From contig JBIKIN010000001.1 in the NCBI GenBank assembly GCA_044361595.1, positions 1 to 64,000 of the forward strand: a stretch of 64,000 nt of DNA, read 5' to 3'. Positions 7,998-17,444 of this stretch are shown here, piece by piece (the stretch's first letter is position 1; every line of letters begins with the position of its first letter). The stretch comes from Pseudopedobacter sp044361595. Lineage in GTDB: Bacteria > Bacteroidota > Bacteroidia > Sphingobacteriales > Sphingobacteriaceae. The notes beneath the pieces were generated by a model. The model did no database searches. It saw nothing but the letters and a program-made list of their open reading frames with translations, and was not told where the DNA came from. The translations under genes were made by a program, and so were the position numbers.

Positions 7998-10583
7998 TTA
8001 GGCAGAGTTTCTAGCAGCATTTACGATACCATATAATGTACGCATAATCAGCTTATCATAAACCTCTTTCTCTTTTTCTGTTTTAGCATTTAAACTGTTA
8101 ATAATAGCAAAGCGCTGAATGATAACTAATGGCAAGGTAATTTTTTCTCTTACAATAATAGACTGATGTTCTGCTGGATATTTCTCCATTAAAACCCTAG
8201 TTTCTGTTAATTCTAAAACAAGTTTTTCGGTTAAATCATACTCTGCTTTTAACATGGTCCAAAATTCGCCAAATGTAGGATTTTCTTTTAAGTAAGCAGT
8301 AAGCCTAAAATCTGCTTTAGTCATACTCATCATACAATTATCAATAACTGTTTTGAAAAAGCCAGATGTTTTGTATAGCTCTTTAACAGACAACCATTTT
8401 CCTGCATCTTTTATTGATTTTAGCGCAGTACCTACCCCGTAAAACCCAGGTATATTTTGCTTTAATTGGCTCCAAGAAGTTACAAAACTTATAGCCCTTA
8501 AATCTTCTAATTTTAACTCAGAATTGCCGTTTCTTTTTACCGGTCTGCTACCAATATTTATTTTACCAAGCATTTTTAAAGGGCTTTGTATTTCTAAATA
8601 TTTAAGAAATAAAGGATGCGTTCTTAAAGCAACAAAGCTATCGTAACTAACCTCAGCCATTGCTTTAAACAGTTCCACTTCATTTTTTTCCATGGTGGCA
8701 GCATTTTGCTTTTCTAATGCAGATGTTATACCTGCATGAATAAGTAGTTCTAAATTACTAGTAGAACTTTCAAAAGTACCATAATGAGAACTGATGGTTT
8801 GGCCTTGCACAGTTACCTGTATTTGTTTATTGGCAACATCTTTACCAAAAGAGGCATAAAATTTATGTGTTTTACCTCCACCTCTTGCCGGCGGACCACC
8901 TCTACCATCAAAAAAAGCTAAATCAATGCCATTTTCTCTACTCACTGTAGTTAGGTTTACTTTTGCATCGTACAAAGAATAATTTGCCATTAAATAGCCA
9001 CCATCTTTTGTGCTATCAGAAAAACCTAACATAATTACCTGACGGCTTTTTCTACGTTCTAAATGCTGACTATATATTGGATGTTGATACAAACTCTGCA
9101 TAATTTCGCCAGCAAACTTTAAATCATCTATGGTTTCAAAAAGTGGAACAAAATCAATATCTAAATCCTCTATCTTCCATCCACTCCATAAAAATAGCTG
9201 CATTAATTGCAAAATATCAGATGCTTTTTGGCAATTACTAATGATAAATCTGTGACAAGCTCTTTTACCATTATTGGCTTGCATTTCTTTAATCAATTTA
9301 ATAACATCTAAACTATCTTTACTTAAATCACTAAACTTGTTGAAATTGATTAATTCATTACTGTTGAGCGGAATAGCAAGTATTTTGTCTTCCTCAGAAA
9401 AAGACATATAATTTTCTGGTATAGACCCTTTAATTTCTGGAGAGGCCATGCATTCTTCAAACAAAGTACGCAATATCCTACTATCTTGCCTAATATCTAA
9501 AGATGCAAAATGACAACCAAAAAGTTTTACTTTCCAAATCATGTCATCTACCACATCGGTAAACAAACCATCATGATAATCAGTTAACACCCTTTTGATA
9601 TTTCTTAGATTATCTAATAAATCTTCCTTAATATCAGTAACTTCTGTTTTATCATTAAAAGCATTACTATAAATAACTTTTTCTAGTTCGCTCATGTATT
9701 TTTCGACCCCATTAAAGGTTACACGACGCTTCATATTCTTAAAATCTCTATAATAACATCTAAACAAAGCTTTTCTTAAAAAAGAAGAAACTTGCTTGGT
9801 TGTTTCGGAAGTTACAAAAGGATTTCCATCTCTATCTCCACCAGGCCAAAAACCTAATTCTATTAAACTATGATTAGATAAATCTAACTTAAATACCTCT
9901 TCTAGGTTATTATGTACATCTGAGGCGGTTTGATATAAAATATTTTCTAAATACCAATTTAGACTAATGGCTTCGTCTACTGGTGTAGGTTTTGTTTTTT
10001 TAAAAAATGGTGTTTTACCTAATTGTTGTAATAACAAATTGATGGCATTTACATCATTTATTTTAATCGCTTCAGTTAAATCCGTCATGATACCCAAAAC
10101 AGGTCCAGGGTAAAACTGTGTTGGGTGTGCAGTCAAAACCAAACGAAGCTTAAATTCTTGTAAACTATCTTGTATTTTTTTATATAATTTTTCGTCTTCT
10201 AAAGACTTATTCATTAAGCTACGTAGCGAATTTGATTCTTCTAAAGGATTAAGTTTAGAAAAAGCAGCGTCTTCTACAGCGTCAAAAAGAACAACTTGGC
10301 GTTCTATATACTGTATAAACCTAAATAACAAATCAAATATTTCTTGATGATTAGTTAAGCCCTTTTGCTCAGAAAAAAAAGATGCTATAATTTCATCGGG
10401 TTTTAATCCATTAGCAATGCCCTTTTCGCAGTGATCAAAAAAGTAGGGTAAAGCTAATCCAGTGTTTTTAACACTGTAAAAAGGTAAGGTTAAAAACAAA
10501 CTATTATATAATTCGAATTTAGTGGTAACCTCGTTTTTAAAAACGGTTTCTTTTGAGTTTAGTTGATTGTTTAGTTTTGACAT
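7998..10583 (-). CDS. ppc: Phosphoenolpyruvate carboxylase
   Basis: An 861-residue enzyme that forms oxaloacetate from PEP and bicarbonate to refill the TCA cycle. The catalytic histidine lies in LVLTAHPTQFYPG (His153), and further family signatures are GGDRDGNPFVT, GFSDSTKDGGYLMANYSLY and FFDGRGGPPARGGGKTH. The length is near the usual 880-930. It is a single-gene unit with no neighbour in the pathway. Confidence 0.96.
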   Translation of the reverse strand: MSKLNNQLNSKETVFKNEVTTKFELYNSLFLTLPFYSVKNTGLALPYFFDHCEKGIANGLKPDEIIASFFSEQKGLTNHQEIFDLLFRFIQYIERQVVLFDAVEDAAFSKLNPLEESNSLRSLMNKSLEDEKLYKKIQDSLQEFKLRLVLTAHPTQFYPGPVLGIMTDLTEAIKINDVNAINLLLQQLGKTPFFKKTKPTPVDEAISLNWYLENILYQTASDVHNNLEEVFKLDLSNHSLIELGFWPGGDRDGNPFVTSETTKQVSSFLRKALFRCYYRDFKNMKRRVTFNGVEKYMSELEKVIYSNAFNDKTEVTDIKEDLLDNLRNIKRVLTDYHDGLFTDVVDDMIWKVKLFGCHFASLDIRQDSRILRTLFEECMASPEIKGSIPENYMSFSEEDKILAIPLNSNELINFNKFSDLSKDSLDVIKLIKEMQANNGKRACHRFIISNCQKASDILQLMQLFLWSGWKIEDLDIDFVPLFETIDDLKFAGEIMQSLYQHPIYSQHLERRKSRQVIMLGFSDSTKDGGYLMANYSLYDAKVNLTTVSRENGIDLAFFDGRGGPPARGGGKTHKFYASFGKDVANKQIQVTVQGQTISSHYGTFESSTSNLELLIHAGITSALEKQNAATMEKNEVELFKAMAEVSYDSFVALRTHPLFLKYLEIQSPLKMLGKINIGSRPVKRNGNSELKLEDLRAISFVTSWSQLKQNIPGFYGVGTALKSIKDAGKWLSVKELYKTSGFFKTVIDNCMMSMTKADFRLTAYLKENPTFGEFWTMLKAEYDLTEKLVLELTETRVLMEKYPAEHQSIIVREKITLPLVIIQRFAIINSLNAKTEKEKEVYDKLIMRTLYGIVNAARNSA

Positions 10584-10816
10584 TGTGTGTGAAAATTACA
10601 CTAAAGTTTGGTTTAATGCAAAAAAATAAAGAAAAAAGACCGTTTCTCGTTTCAGACTAAATATTGAAATTTCAAATTTCTTAATCTATTCACTGAAATT
10701 TTACTACCATTTATAATAATTGAATAAAAAATCTCTTTTTTTGAAAAATTAATATTCTGATGATTAAGACATTAAGTAGTAAACATCAAAATTAGACACG
10801 TTTTTTTAAAAAAATA
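10584..10816. other. AT-rich intergenic region without visible genes
   Basis: Spacer between the start of ppc and the tRNA-Ser promoter. It is very AT-rich with homopolymer runs; no reading frame, palindrome or RNA motif stands out apart from room for the ppc promoter. Confidence 0.6.
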
Positions 10817-10847
10817 TTTGTCAAAATGGTTCGCTTTTGTACTTTTG
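10817..10847 (+). promoter_or_regulatory. Promoter of tRNA-Ser
   Basis: TTTG at 10817-10820, a 19-bp spacer and TACTTTTG at 10840-10847 match the Bacteroidota -33/-7 consensus TTTG-N19-TAnnTTTG. The tRNA begins 5 bp after the -7 box, so transcription starts at or very near its first base. Confidence 0.75.
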
Positions 10848-10851
10848 CAGC

Positions 10852-10936
10852 GGAGAGTTGGCAGAGTGGTCGATTGCGGCAGTCTTGAAAACTGTTGACT
10901 GTTACAGGTCCGCGGGTTCGAATCCCCCACTCTCCG
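10852..10936 (+). tRNA. tRNA-Ser (anticodon TGA)
   Basis: An 85-nt cloverleaf with a long variable arm as in serine tRNAs. The acceptor arms GGAGAGT and ACTCTCC pair fully, the anticodon loop reads CTTGAAA with TGA, and the T-arm contains GGTTCGAATCC. The discriminator is G; a full CCA is not encoded, so it must be added enzymatically. A canonical promoter and a terminator flank it closely. Confidence 0.95.
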
Positions 10937-10949
10937 CATCAAAAAGAAA

Positions 10950-10980
10950 CCTTGAAATCGATAAGATTTCAGGGTTTTTT
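10950..10980 (+). terminator. Rho-independent terminator after tRNA-Ser
   Basis: Arms CCTTGAAATC and GATTTCAGGG form a 10-bp stem with one G-U pair, a 5-nt loop and a following T6 tract. Confidence 0.85.
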
Positions 10981-11303
10981 GGTTTTATTTTACGGGTAAT
11001 TGTTTAGATATGATCCTATCTAAATGAATGTAAACTGAAGATCAAAAATTCTACTATAGAACACGCTAAATTCATCACCTATATTTAACTGAATTAACCA
11101 CTTGGTTTTAGCTAATTGGAAATTGTTTTTTATAACTCTTATTGCAAAAATCAATATGAGTCTAATTCAATTAAATTTCACCTAAAAATGCCATAATCTA
11201 TACATAAGGCTTCATTTCTACATATTGTTGCGTAACCGTTGTAACCTCAGTACGATTATTATAAAGATTTACTATTGTTTATGATTTTACTCAGTCGGAT
11301 ATC
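10981..11303. other. Non-coding spacer, no recognised feature
   Basis: AT-rich sequence between the tRNA-Ser terminator and the first ~548-bp repeat unit. No convincing gene, RNA or repeat was seen. Confidence 0.5.
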
Positions 11304-12541
11304 TTGCAGAGCCGTTCAATAGGACGGCCTAGCAGATGTAAGCAGCAGAAAGCCATGATTATTCCTTGCAATAACAATTGATTAAAGCATTGCCAAGGAT
11401 GAATGTAGCCTAAGGCAAAGGCCTGCGGATTGGCGGCCTCATTCATCCGCTATCAGAATAATCGTGAGCTTTATGCAATTACAGATGCAAGCCTTGAGTT
11501 TTATTCATTTTTTCCTATTGTTTTTTATAGGAATTCATGTGTTCGCTTCGCTCGGGTTCGTTCTTTTGTATCAAGGCAAAAGGACATTATTAATTTATTC
11601 TCACATAATTTATTGTTATTCTCTTATAACCTCTGTTTTAGCTAACGCTAAAACCTGCTCATTGCCGCAGATGGCTAGTCACTTTTTTCCGCAAAAAGTA
11701 ACCAAAAACTCTCCGCTACGTTTGTTGCTACCAAGTTTCTGCTTTAAATCCCTTTTGTGCTAATCGCAACAAACAAGGCGGATTTTTCGCTAAACGGTTG
11801 TTTGTGCGTTTGCTGTGTGGCTACAAAAATTGGTTCGTTTAATTATACAATTTGCAGAGCCGTTTGCAAAGCCGGCCTAGCAGATGTAAGTAGCAGAAAG
11901 CCATGATTATTCCCTGCAAAAACTATTGATTAAAGAACTGCCAAGGATGAATGTAGCCTAAGGCAAAGGCCTGCGGATTGGAGGCCTCATTCATCCGCTA
12001 TCAGAATAATCGTGAGCTATATGCAAGTACAGATGCAAGCCTTGATCTTTTCGTTCTTTTGCATCAAGGCAAAAGAACATTATTAATTTATTCTCACATA
12101 CTTTTTATCGGTTTCTATGTAGACTTTGGTTTGTTTTAACTTCGTTAAAACTCGCTCATTGCCGCGAACGGCTAGTCACTTTTTTTCAGTTTTGTTTATT
12201 GTCGTTTAAGGCCTTCAAGAGTGCTTCGCAATTTTTCAGTTTTGTTTATTGTCGTTTAAGGCCTTCAAGAGTGCTTCGCAATTTTTCCGCAAAAAAGTAA
12301 CCAAAAAACTCTCCGCTGCGTTTATCGCTACAAAGCAAGTGCTAAAATGAACTTTTCCGCTACCGCGATAAACAGGGCGGAATTATCTGTTAACGGTTGT
12401 CTGTGCTTTTGCTGGGTGTGGATATCTTGCAGAGCCAATCAAAAGAAAACCCAGCAAATATTGGCTTTTAATTATCTTTTTTCATCTGGGTATTCGTGGC
12501 TATTTACCAATAATGCAATAACGATGTTAGGGGTGTGTTTG
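11304..12541. repeat. Tandem ~548-bp non-coding repeat, two copies plus fragment
   Basis: A unit beginning TTGCAGAGCC starts at 11304 and again at 11852, with a third partial start at 12427. The copies share long stretches, such as CCTAGCAGATGTAAG, GATGAATGTAGCC with its near-palindromic partner GGCCTCATTCATCC, ATCAGAATAATCGTGAGCT, ACATTATTAATTTATTCTCA and GCTCATTGCCGC, broken by indels. Short open frames inside read differently in the two copies and resemble nothing, so the region looks non-coding. It lies next to a tRNA gene, a frequent site of mobile DNA. Its end matches, in reverse, the border of another repeat in this window (31771 and 36058). Confidence 0.75.
12187..12286. repeat. Exact 50-bp tandem duplication
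   Basis: The 50-bp block 12187-12236 (starting CAGTTTTGTTTATTGTCG, ending GCTTCGCAATTTTT) is repeated without a mismatch at 12237-12286. It lies in the second copy of the ~548-bp repeat and is absent from the first, so it is recent. Confidence 0.9.
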
Positions 12542-12778
12542 TGAATTTTGATTATCGAACTCAGGTTTGTAGCAAATCTAAACCTGCTAAATAGAATCAA
12601 TCATAACCTATTTATTCATGTAATAAATGCAAGCGCCATCCAATCTAAAAAAGCAGTATTGCTCCTTTATTTTAAAATTTGTTTTAAGTCACTTTTTTAA
12701 CTGCTTACCATCATATACTACCTTCCTATCAGCATCTACATTTGTGGTATAAATAACACAGTATTTAAATTTTAAAAC

Positions 12779-13402
12779 ATGAAAACTTTGAAACACTTAA
12801 TTATGGCTCCTTCAACGATTACGAAAGGTTTTGCTATAATAATCTTTGTTCTATCAGGATTATCGGTATTTAACCTAAGTGCTCAAACCACTAGCTACCA
12901 ATCTATTCCTTCAAATTCATCCATTAAAGTATTGGGATCATCCAACATACATGATTGGACCATGAAAGATAATGATTTAAGTGCTGGCGCAGCTTTTATT
13001 TTTAAAGATGGAAAGTTAAGCGATATGACTGCATTAAATTTCACCATGAAAGTAAAGAACTTAAAAAGTGATGAAGAATTGTTAAACACCAGAGCATACA
13101 AAGCTTTAAATGCAGAAAAATACAGCACCATTAATTTTAAGTTGAGCGCTGCAACTGCTACCCCACTTGCTAACGGGCATTACACCATTAAAGCTAGTGG
13201 TAAGATGCAAATATCAGGTGTGACTAAAGACATAGTGCTTTATGCTGATGCTGTTCAAAATAGCGACCAAACGGTAAGCTGCACTGGAACGGCAAAACTA
13301 AAAATGAGTGACTACGGAATTTCTCCGCCTACTTTTATGCTTGGCGCCCTTAAAGTAAAAGATGATGTAACCATCAACTACAATCTAAAATTTAAAAATT
13401 AA
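12779..13402 (+). CDS. YceI-family periplasmic lipid-binding-like protein
   Basis: 207 residues: a signal peptide with a long N-region ending about residue 36 (LSAQ), then a single YceI domain with IKVLGSSNIHDWTM, FTMKVKNLKSDEELLNTRAYKALNAEKYSTINF and a closing MLGALKVKDDVTINY. YceI proteins are lipocalin-like barrels that bind long isoprenoid chains; the ligand here is unknown. A TACATTTG -7-like box lies at 12737-12744. It is the first of a probable four-gene cluster: YceI, outer-membrane barrel, YceI, DUF1275. Confidence 0.9.
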   Translation: MKTLKHLIMAPSTITKGFAIIIFVLSGLSVFNLSAQTTSYQSIPSNSSIKVLGSSNIHDWTMKDNDLSAGAAFIFKDGKLSDMTALNFTMKVKNLKSDEELLNTRAYKALNAEKYSTINFKLSAATATPLANGHYTIKASGKMQISGVTKDIVLYADAVQNSDQTVSCTGTAKLKMSDYGISPPTFMLGALKVKDDVTINYNLKFKN

Positions 13403-13426
13403 AAATAAAAATAATCACAAACCTTA

Positions 13427-14779
13427 ATGTACTTAAATAAAATGAACATGAAAACAACAAATAACATCTTTAGAAATGCAGCAATTGTTGCACTTTTAAT
13501 CAGCCCTTTTCTATCAGTTGCTCAAGACGCCACAAAAATAGAAGATGGTGTAAAAACTAGGATTTCAAATTTGCGTCCTTACGATCAATCAGGAATTAAT
13601 GTTTTTGAAGCCCCAAAAGATCAAAATGCCCCTTTTGATGGTTTAAAAGTAAGATTTGGAGCTGGTTTTACCCAGTCTTTCCAAAACCTAAAACATGAAA
13701 ACACATCTACAGTTCCGGCAAATGCATTGTATAAAATTACTCCTGGTTTTAATACAGCCAATGCCAATTTATTTATGGATGTGCAACTGGCTGATGGTAT
13801 CCGTTTAAACTTAACCAGTTATTTATCTAGTCGTCACCATAACGAAACTTGGGTAAAAGGTGGTTATATCCAATTTGATAAACTTCCATTTAAAGGAGAA
13901 ACATGGGATAAAATCATGAAAATCGCTACGGTTAAAATCGGACACATGGAAATTAACTACGGCGACCAACATTTTAGACGTTCTGATGGTGGCGGAACCA
14001 TTTACAATCCATTTATAGAGAATCATATTATGGATCAGTTTACCACAGAAATTGGTGGAGAGGTTTACTTACGTCAAAACAATTTTACAGGTATGATTGG
14101 TATCACTAACGGAATGATTAAAGGAAACATTGATGAATTAGTTCCAACTCCACAAGATGCAAATATTCATAAATCACCTGCATTTTACTTTAAAGGTGCT
14201 TTTGACAAACAATTAAACACCGATGTAAGGTTACGTTTAGCTGCATCTTACTACACCAACAATAGCTCTGGTGGTAACACATTATTTAGCGGCGACAGAA
14301 CCGGATCTAATTATTTTATGGTAATGGAAAAAATAGGATCAACAAATACTGCTAATTTTACTTCAGGAAGATTTAGCCCAGGCTTTTCTAAAGAAATTCA
14401 TACTGCACAATTTAACGCATTTTTAAAAGTGCAAGGTTTCGAATTGTTTGGAACTTACGAAGTTGCCAATGGAAGAACCAAAGCCGAAACAGATAACAGA
14501 GATGCCAATCAGTTTGCTTTAGAAGGTGTTTACCGCATAGGAAGCAAAGAGAACCTATTTATAGGTGCCAGATACAATAAAGTAGACGCTAGATTAGCTG
14601 GTATGACTTCTGATGTTTCTATTGATAGAACTTCATTAGCTGCAGGATGGTTCTTAACTCGTAACATCTTGTTAAAAGGAGAATATACCAATCAAAAATA
14701 TACAGATTTCTTAGCTACCGACCAAAGAAATGGTGGTAAGTTTAATGGCTACGTGATACAAGCAGTAGTAGGATTTTAA
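13427..14779 (+). CDS. Predicted outer-membrane beta-barrel (porin-like) protein
   Basis: 450 residues with a signal peptide ending at VAQ, then alternating amphipathic strands rich in aromatics and glycine, finishing with a terminal strand (GYVIQAVVGF) that ends in Phe, a typical outer-membrane barrel C-terminus. Segments such as LFMDVQLADGIRLNLTSYLS and TVKIGHMEINYGDQHFRR recall substrate-selective porins, but I do not recognise the family. Met6 or Met8 may be the true start, because both give a more compact signal peptide. It lies between two YceI genes. Confidence 0.7.
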   Translation: MYLNKMNMKTTNNIFRNAAIVALLISPFLSVAQDATKIEDGVKTRISNLRPYDQSGINVFEAPKDQNAPFDGLKVRFGAGFTQSFQNLKHENTSTVPANALYKITPGFNTANANLFMDVQLADGIRLNLTSYLSSRHHNETWVKGGYIQFDKLPFKGETWDKIMKIATVKIGHMEINYGDQHFRRSDGGGTIYNPFIENHIMDQFTTEIGGEVYLRQNNFTGMIGITNGMIKGNIDELVPTPQDANIHKSPAFYFKGAFDKQLNTDVRLRLAASYYTNNSSGGNTLFSGDRTGSNYFMVMEKIGSTNTANFTSGRFSPGFSKEIHTAQFNAFLKVQGFELFGTYEVANGRTKAETDNRDANQFALEGVYRIGSKENLFIGARYNKVDARLAGMTSDVSIDRTSLAAGWFLTRNILLKGEYTNQKYTDFLATDQRNGGKFNGYVIQAVVGF

Positions 14780-14798
14780 TTTTTCAGGGTTTGTTTTG

Positions 14799-14830
14799 AA
14801 GTCAGGTTGCAAATTGCAACCTGACTTTTT
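14799..14830 (+). terminator. Rho-independent terminator
   Basis: A perfect 12-bp stem (AAGTCAGGTTGC with GCAACCTGACTT), loop AAATT and a T-run follow the porin-like gene. It may separate the first YceI/porin pair from the second YceI gene. Confidence 0.9.
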
Positions 14831-14851
14831 AAGTTTAAATAAAAAATCATC

Positions 14852-15457
14852 ATGACCAAGAAAGTCAATATAAGAGTCTTCATTTACATCATCCTTTTTT
14901 CGGGAATGTGCTCATTTTCTTTTGATGGTTTTGCTCCGCTTACAAAATGGGTAATCACAAAAACAGGTTCGTTAAGTGTTAAAGGAACTACCAATGTAAA
15001 CACCTTTAGCTGTTTCATTCCAAATTACTCGCATAATGATACCATAGCAGTTTATCAGCATAAAAGCAGCATCAAACTGAAAGGCGAAATGAAACTCAAT
15101 GTCAATACTTTCGATTGCCATAACGCCATGATGACCGCACAACTTAGAAAAACCTTAAAAGGCGCACAATTTCCAAACATCTATATCAGATTTATCAGCT
15201 TACGCCAATTTCCAGCTTTAAAATCGAACACAGAAATTGTTAAGGGAATAGTAGAAATAGAGCTAGCAAATGTCACTAAGTCTTACGAAATAAACTATCA
15301 ATTCTCTTCCGATCAGCAAGATATTATTCATTTAACAGGTAAACATCAAGTAAATTTCTCTCACTTTAACATCACGCCGCCTACTAAATTGGGCGGGATG
15401 ATTAAAACTAACGATCAACTAGAGATTGAATTTCGGTTGCATTTAAAAGCAATGTGA
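14852..15457 (+). CDS. Second YceI-like protein
   Basis: 201 residues with an N-terminal hydrophobic export segment (about 7-30), then a YceI-like fold: GSLSVKGTTNVNTFSC, a central MTAQLRKTLKGAQFPNIYIRF in place of the usual 'm--yLka-kyP-I-F' segment, and LTGKHQVNFSHFNITPPTKLGG. Two or three cysteines in the mature part (NTFSC, NTFDC) are not seen in the first paralogue. Its closeness to the first YceI gene and the barrel suggests one envelope process, but no substrate is evident. Confidence 0.75.
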   Translation: MTKKVNIRVFIYIILFSGMCSFSFDGFAPLTKWVITKTGSLSVKGTTNVNTFSCFIPNYSHNDTIAVYQHKSSIKLKGEMKLNVNTFDCHNAMMTAQLRKTLKGAQFPNIYIRFISLRQFPALKSNTEIVKGIVEIELANVTKSYEINYQFSSDQQDIIHLTGKHQVNFSHFNITPPTKLGGMIKTNDQLEIEFRLHLKAM

Positions 15458-15529
15458 TTTTTAGCTATCCATTTTGGAAGCTAGTTGAAGACCTTTTTCT
15501 GATTATAAATATAAGTAACAAACCATTTT

Positions 15530-16267
15530 ATGTTTAGGCATCAAGGAAAATCGAGAACACTCCATCACAATCAAAAAATTGCTTCACTACTATCATTTGT
15601 AGCTGGCCTGGTTAATGTGGTAGGTTTTATAGCTATACAAAGACTAACAACCAATGTCACTGGTCATTTTGCGTATTTTGTAGACGAAGTATTTAAATTA
15701 AATTTCGGCGAAAGCGCCATCTACTTTTTTTACATTTTCTTTTTCTTTCTAGGTTCTTTTGTATCCAGCCTATTGGTAGAAATGGTAAGCAGAAATAGCG
15801 ACCGTTATATCTTTGTAATTCCTATCCTTATAGAGAGTTTCATTTTACTTTTCATTTCATTTTTCGGGCAAACACATTTATTTAACCAGCCTAATATCAT
15901 TGCCTTTAGCCTACTTTTTGCAATGGGCTTGCAAAACTCATTGGTAACCAGAATTTCTAATGCCATTGTAAGAACTACGCACCTTACTGGGCTTTTTACC
16001 GATTTGGGAATAGAACTAGCTCAACTGTTTTTCTATAAAGAAAGAATTCAGAAATATAAATTGGTATCAACCATTAAACTCCGACTCACCATCATCACCT
16101 TCTTCTTTACCGGCGGAATAATTGGTGGCATTTGCTATGCCTATTACAATCTTTCGGTATTCATCTTACCCGCATCGCTTTTAATCATTGGCTTAATGTA
16201 CGATGGTGCAAAATTTAAAATCATCAATTGGAAACGAAAAAATAGTAGAAAAGAAAACTTCCACTAA
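15530..16267 (+). CDS. DUF1275 (YoaK-family) membrane protein
   Basis: 245 residues with six predicted membrane spans and the DUF1275 hallmarks AGLVNVVGFIAIQRLTTNVTGHF and MGLQNSLVTRISNAIVRTTHLTGLFTDLG. Function is unknown across the family, although transport has been suggested. A short basic cytoplasmic tail ends the protein. It follows the second YceI gene by 72 bp on the same strand. Confidence 0.88.
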   Translation: MFRHQGKSRTLHHNQKIASLLSFVAGLVNVVGFIAIQRLTTNVTGHFAYFVDEVFKLNFGESAIYFFYIFFFFLGSFVSSLLVEMVSRNSDRYIFVIPILIESFILLFISFFGQTHLFNQPNIIAFSLLFAMGLQNSLVTRISNAIVRTTHLTGLFTDLGIELAQLFFYKERIQKYKLVSTIKLRLTIITFFFTGGIIGGICYAYYNLSVFILPASLLIIGLMYDGAKFKIINWKRKNSRKENFH

Positions 16268-16302
16268 ACCAATTTTTTAAACTTAGTATTTTAGGGTAAT
16301 TA

Positions 16303-16710
16303 CTAAGGATTCATTTTGGCAAATATAATTCCTGCTACTATAGTTTGTATAAAACCATACATAAACCAGCTAACAACCATCGTAACGCTCACATCAAGGG
16401 CAGAAAAGGTAATCCACATTACCGGAATTAAAGAGACAATAGCGTAAACAAAGCCAAACTCTAAACCGCGAATCAGAAATCCTCCGGCAAACATTCCTTT
16501 AAAACGTTCCCAAAACCAAGATAAAGCCATGCTTAAAACAAAGGCATGCATATAAAATAAAACATCTCTGCTACCGTCCGAATTAAATAATGGATTGCTG
16601 TACGATGTGAAAAAACTTGGGAAATATAGAATACTTAAATATAAAGAACCGTAGCCCAAAACAAATAATGCTACTCCTGCAATAAGTCCCGATAAAATTA
16701 TTTTCTTCAT
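16303..16710 (-). CDS. Small integral membrane protein of unknown function
   Basis: From the ATG at 16710 the protein is 135 residues (MKKIILSGLIAG...) with four hydrophobic spans. An upstream in-frame ATG at 16737 would add MKLFLISII. The chosen start gives a clean charged N-terminus before the first span. The segments LSMALSWFWERFKG and FGFVYAIVSLIPVMWITF resemble small uncharacterised Bacteroidota membrane proteins; no function can be assigned. Confidence 0.65.
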   Translation of the reverse strand: MKKIILSGLIAGVALFVLGYGSLYLSILYFPSFFTSYSNPLFNSDGSRDVLFYMHAFVLSMALSWFWERFKGMFAGGFLIRGLEFGFVYAIVSLIPVMWITFSALDVSVTMVVSWFMYGFIQTIVAGIIFAKMNP

Positions 16711-17389
16711 GATTATGGATATTAAAAAAAGCTTCATTAGATGGTCATCTACCAGTATAGAAAAACAATCTCACCGAAGGTCTTAAGAAAACCTCAATAA
16801 AAAAATGACAGCAATCACGTTTTGATATAACTGATGAACAGAAATTTAATATTGTTTTGGGCAGCTCCCGCTTGAAAAAAGCGGAACCACGCTTTGCAGG
16901 GGTACCGTTTGCTTTCCAAAAAAAGCAAACCGTCCGCTTCGCTCCCGCCCTTCCAATCCTTGCTGCAAAGAAAAAATTTTAGAATTTGATAATACAATTA
17001 CGGGAAACCGTAAGGATTAAAGGTTTATTCTTTTTATGTTTAATCATATATTAGAGAGTGAAAGTGCAGAAAATCCAACAAGAGAATAAAATTGAAGTGA
17101 AATGGAATGCATATGATGTTTATTTATAAGTTGCCAGAAAGTCTTAGAAGACACAACAACTACAAGCGTGACAAAAAACAATCGACCTTTGAAATCCTGA
17201 TTATTTTTTTTTGGACAACCTTTACTTGGCAAAATATATCTCTTTAGTTCGATAAAGATCAGCTTAATGCCTTAGAATCCAATCATTTTGAAAACGCTAA
17301 AGAGCAAGTTTTTCCTACTCATCAGAAACAAGTAAAGCATACTAATTTTATTTTGTAGAACTAATACTTAAATATAAATTTTATAATTA
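16711..17389. other. Intergenic region with one hairpin-rich repeat-like block
   Basis: About 680 bp without a credible gene. The block 16858-16975 stands out by its higher GC and hairpins: CCGCTT-GAAA-AAAGCGG, and CCGTTTGCTTT ... AAAGCAAACCG (about 16905-16932). It looks like one copy of an intergenic repeat; no second copy is present in the window. The rest is AT-rich with nothing recognised. Confidence 0.5.
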
Positions 17390-17420
17390 TTTGGAAATTA
17401 CAATATTTTACCTACTTTTG
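17390..17420 (+). promoter_or_regulatory. Promoter of the type I restriction operon
   Basis: TTTG (17390-17393), a 19-bp spacer and TACTTTTG (17413-17420) give the full Bacteroidota consensus, identical in layout to the tRNA-Ser promoter in this window. The first gene starts 25 bp after the -7 box, with AAGGAA as a possible ribosome site. Confidence 0.7.
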
Positions 17421-17444
17421 TAGCTCGATTACTAAGGAATAAAT

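Noticed and set aside
11430..11763. Open frames of 71 and 99 codons in the tandem repeat block
   Set aside because: They overlap each other, are not preserved in the second repeat unit, have no ribosome site and look like nothing known; the region is repetitive non-coding DNA.
12347..12544. 65-codon frame MNFSATAINRAELS
   Set aside because: It lies in the degenerate end of the repeat block and reads through the reverse border of the M element.
16815..16997. 60-codon minus-strand frame
   Set aside because: It is made by the hairpin-rich intergenic repeat; no start signal or homology.
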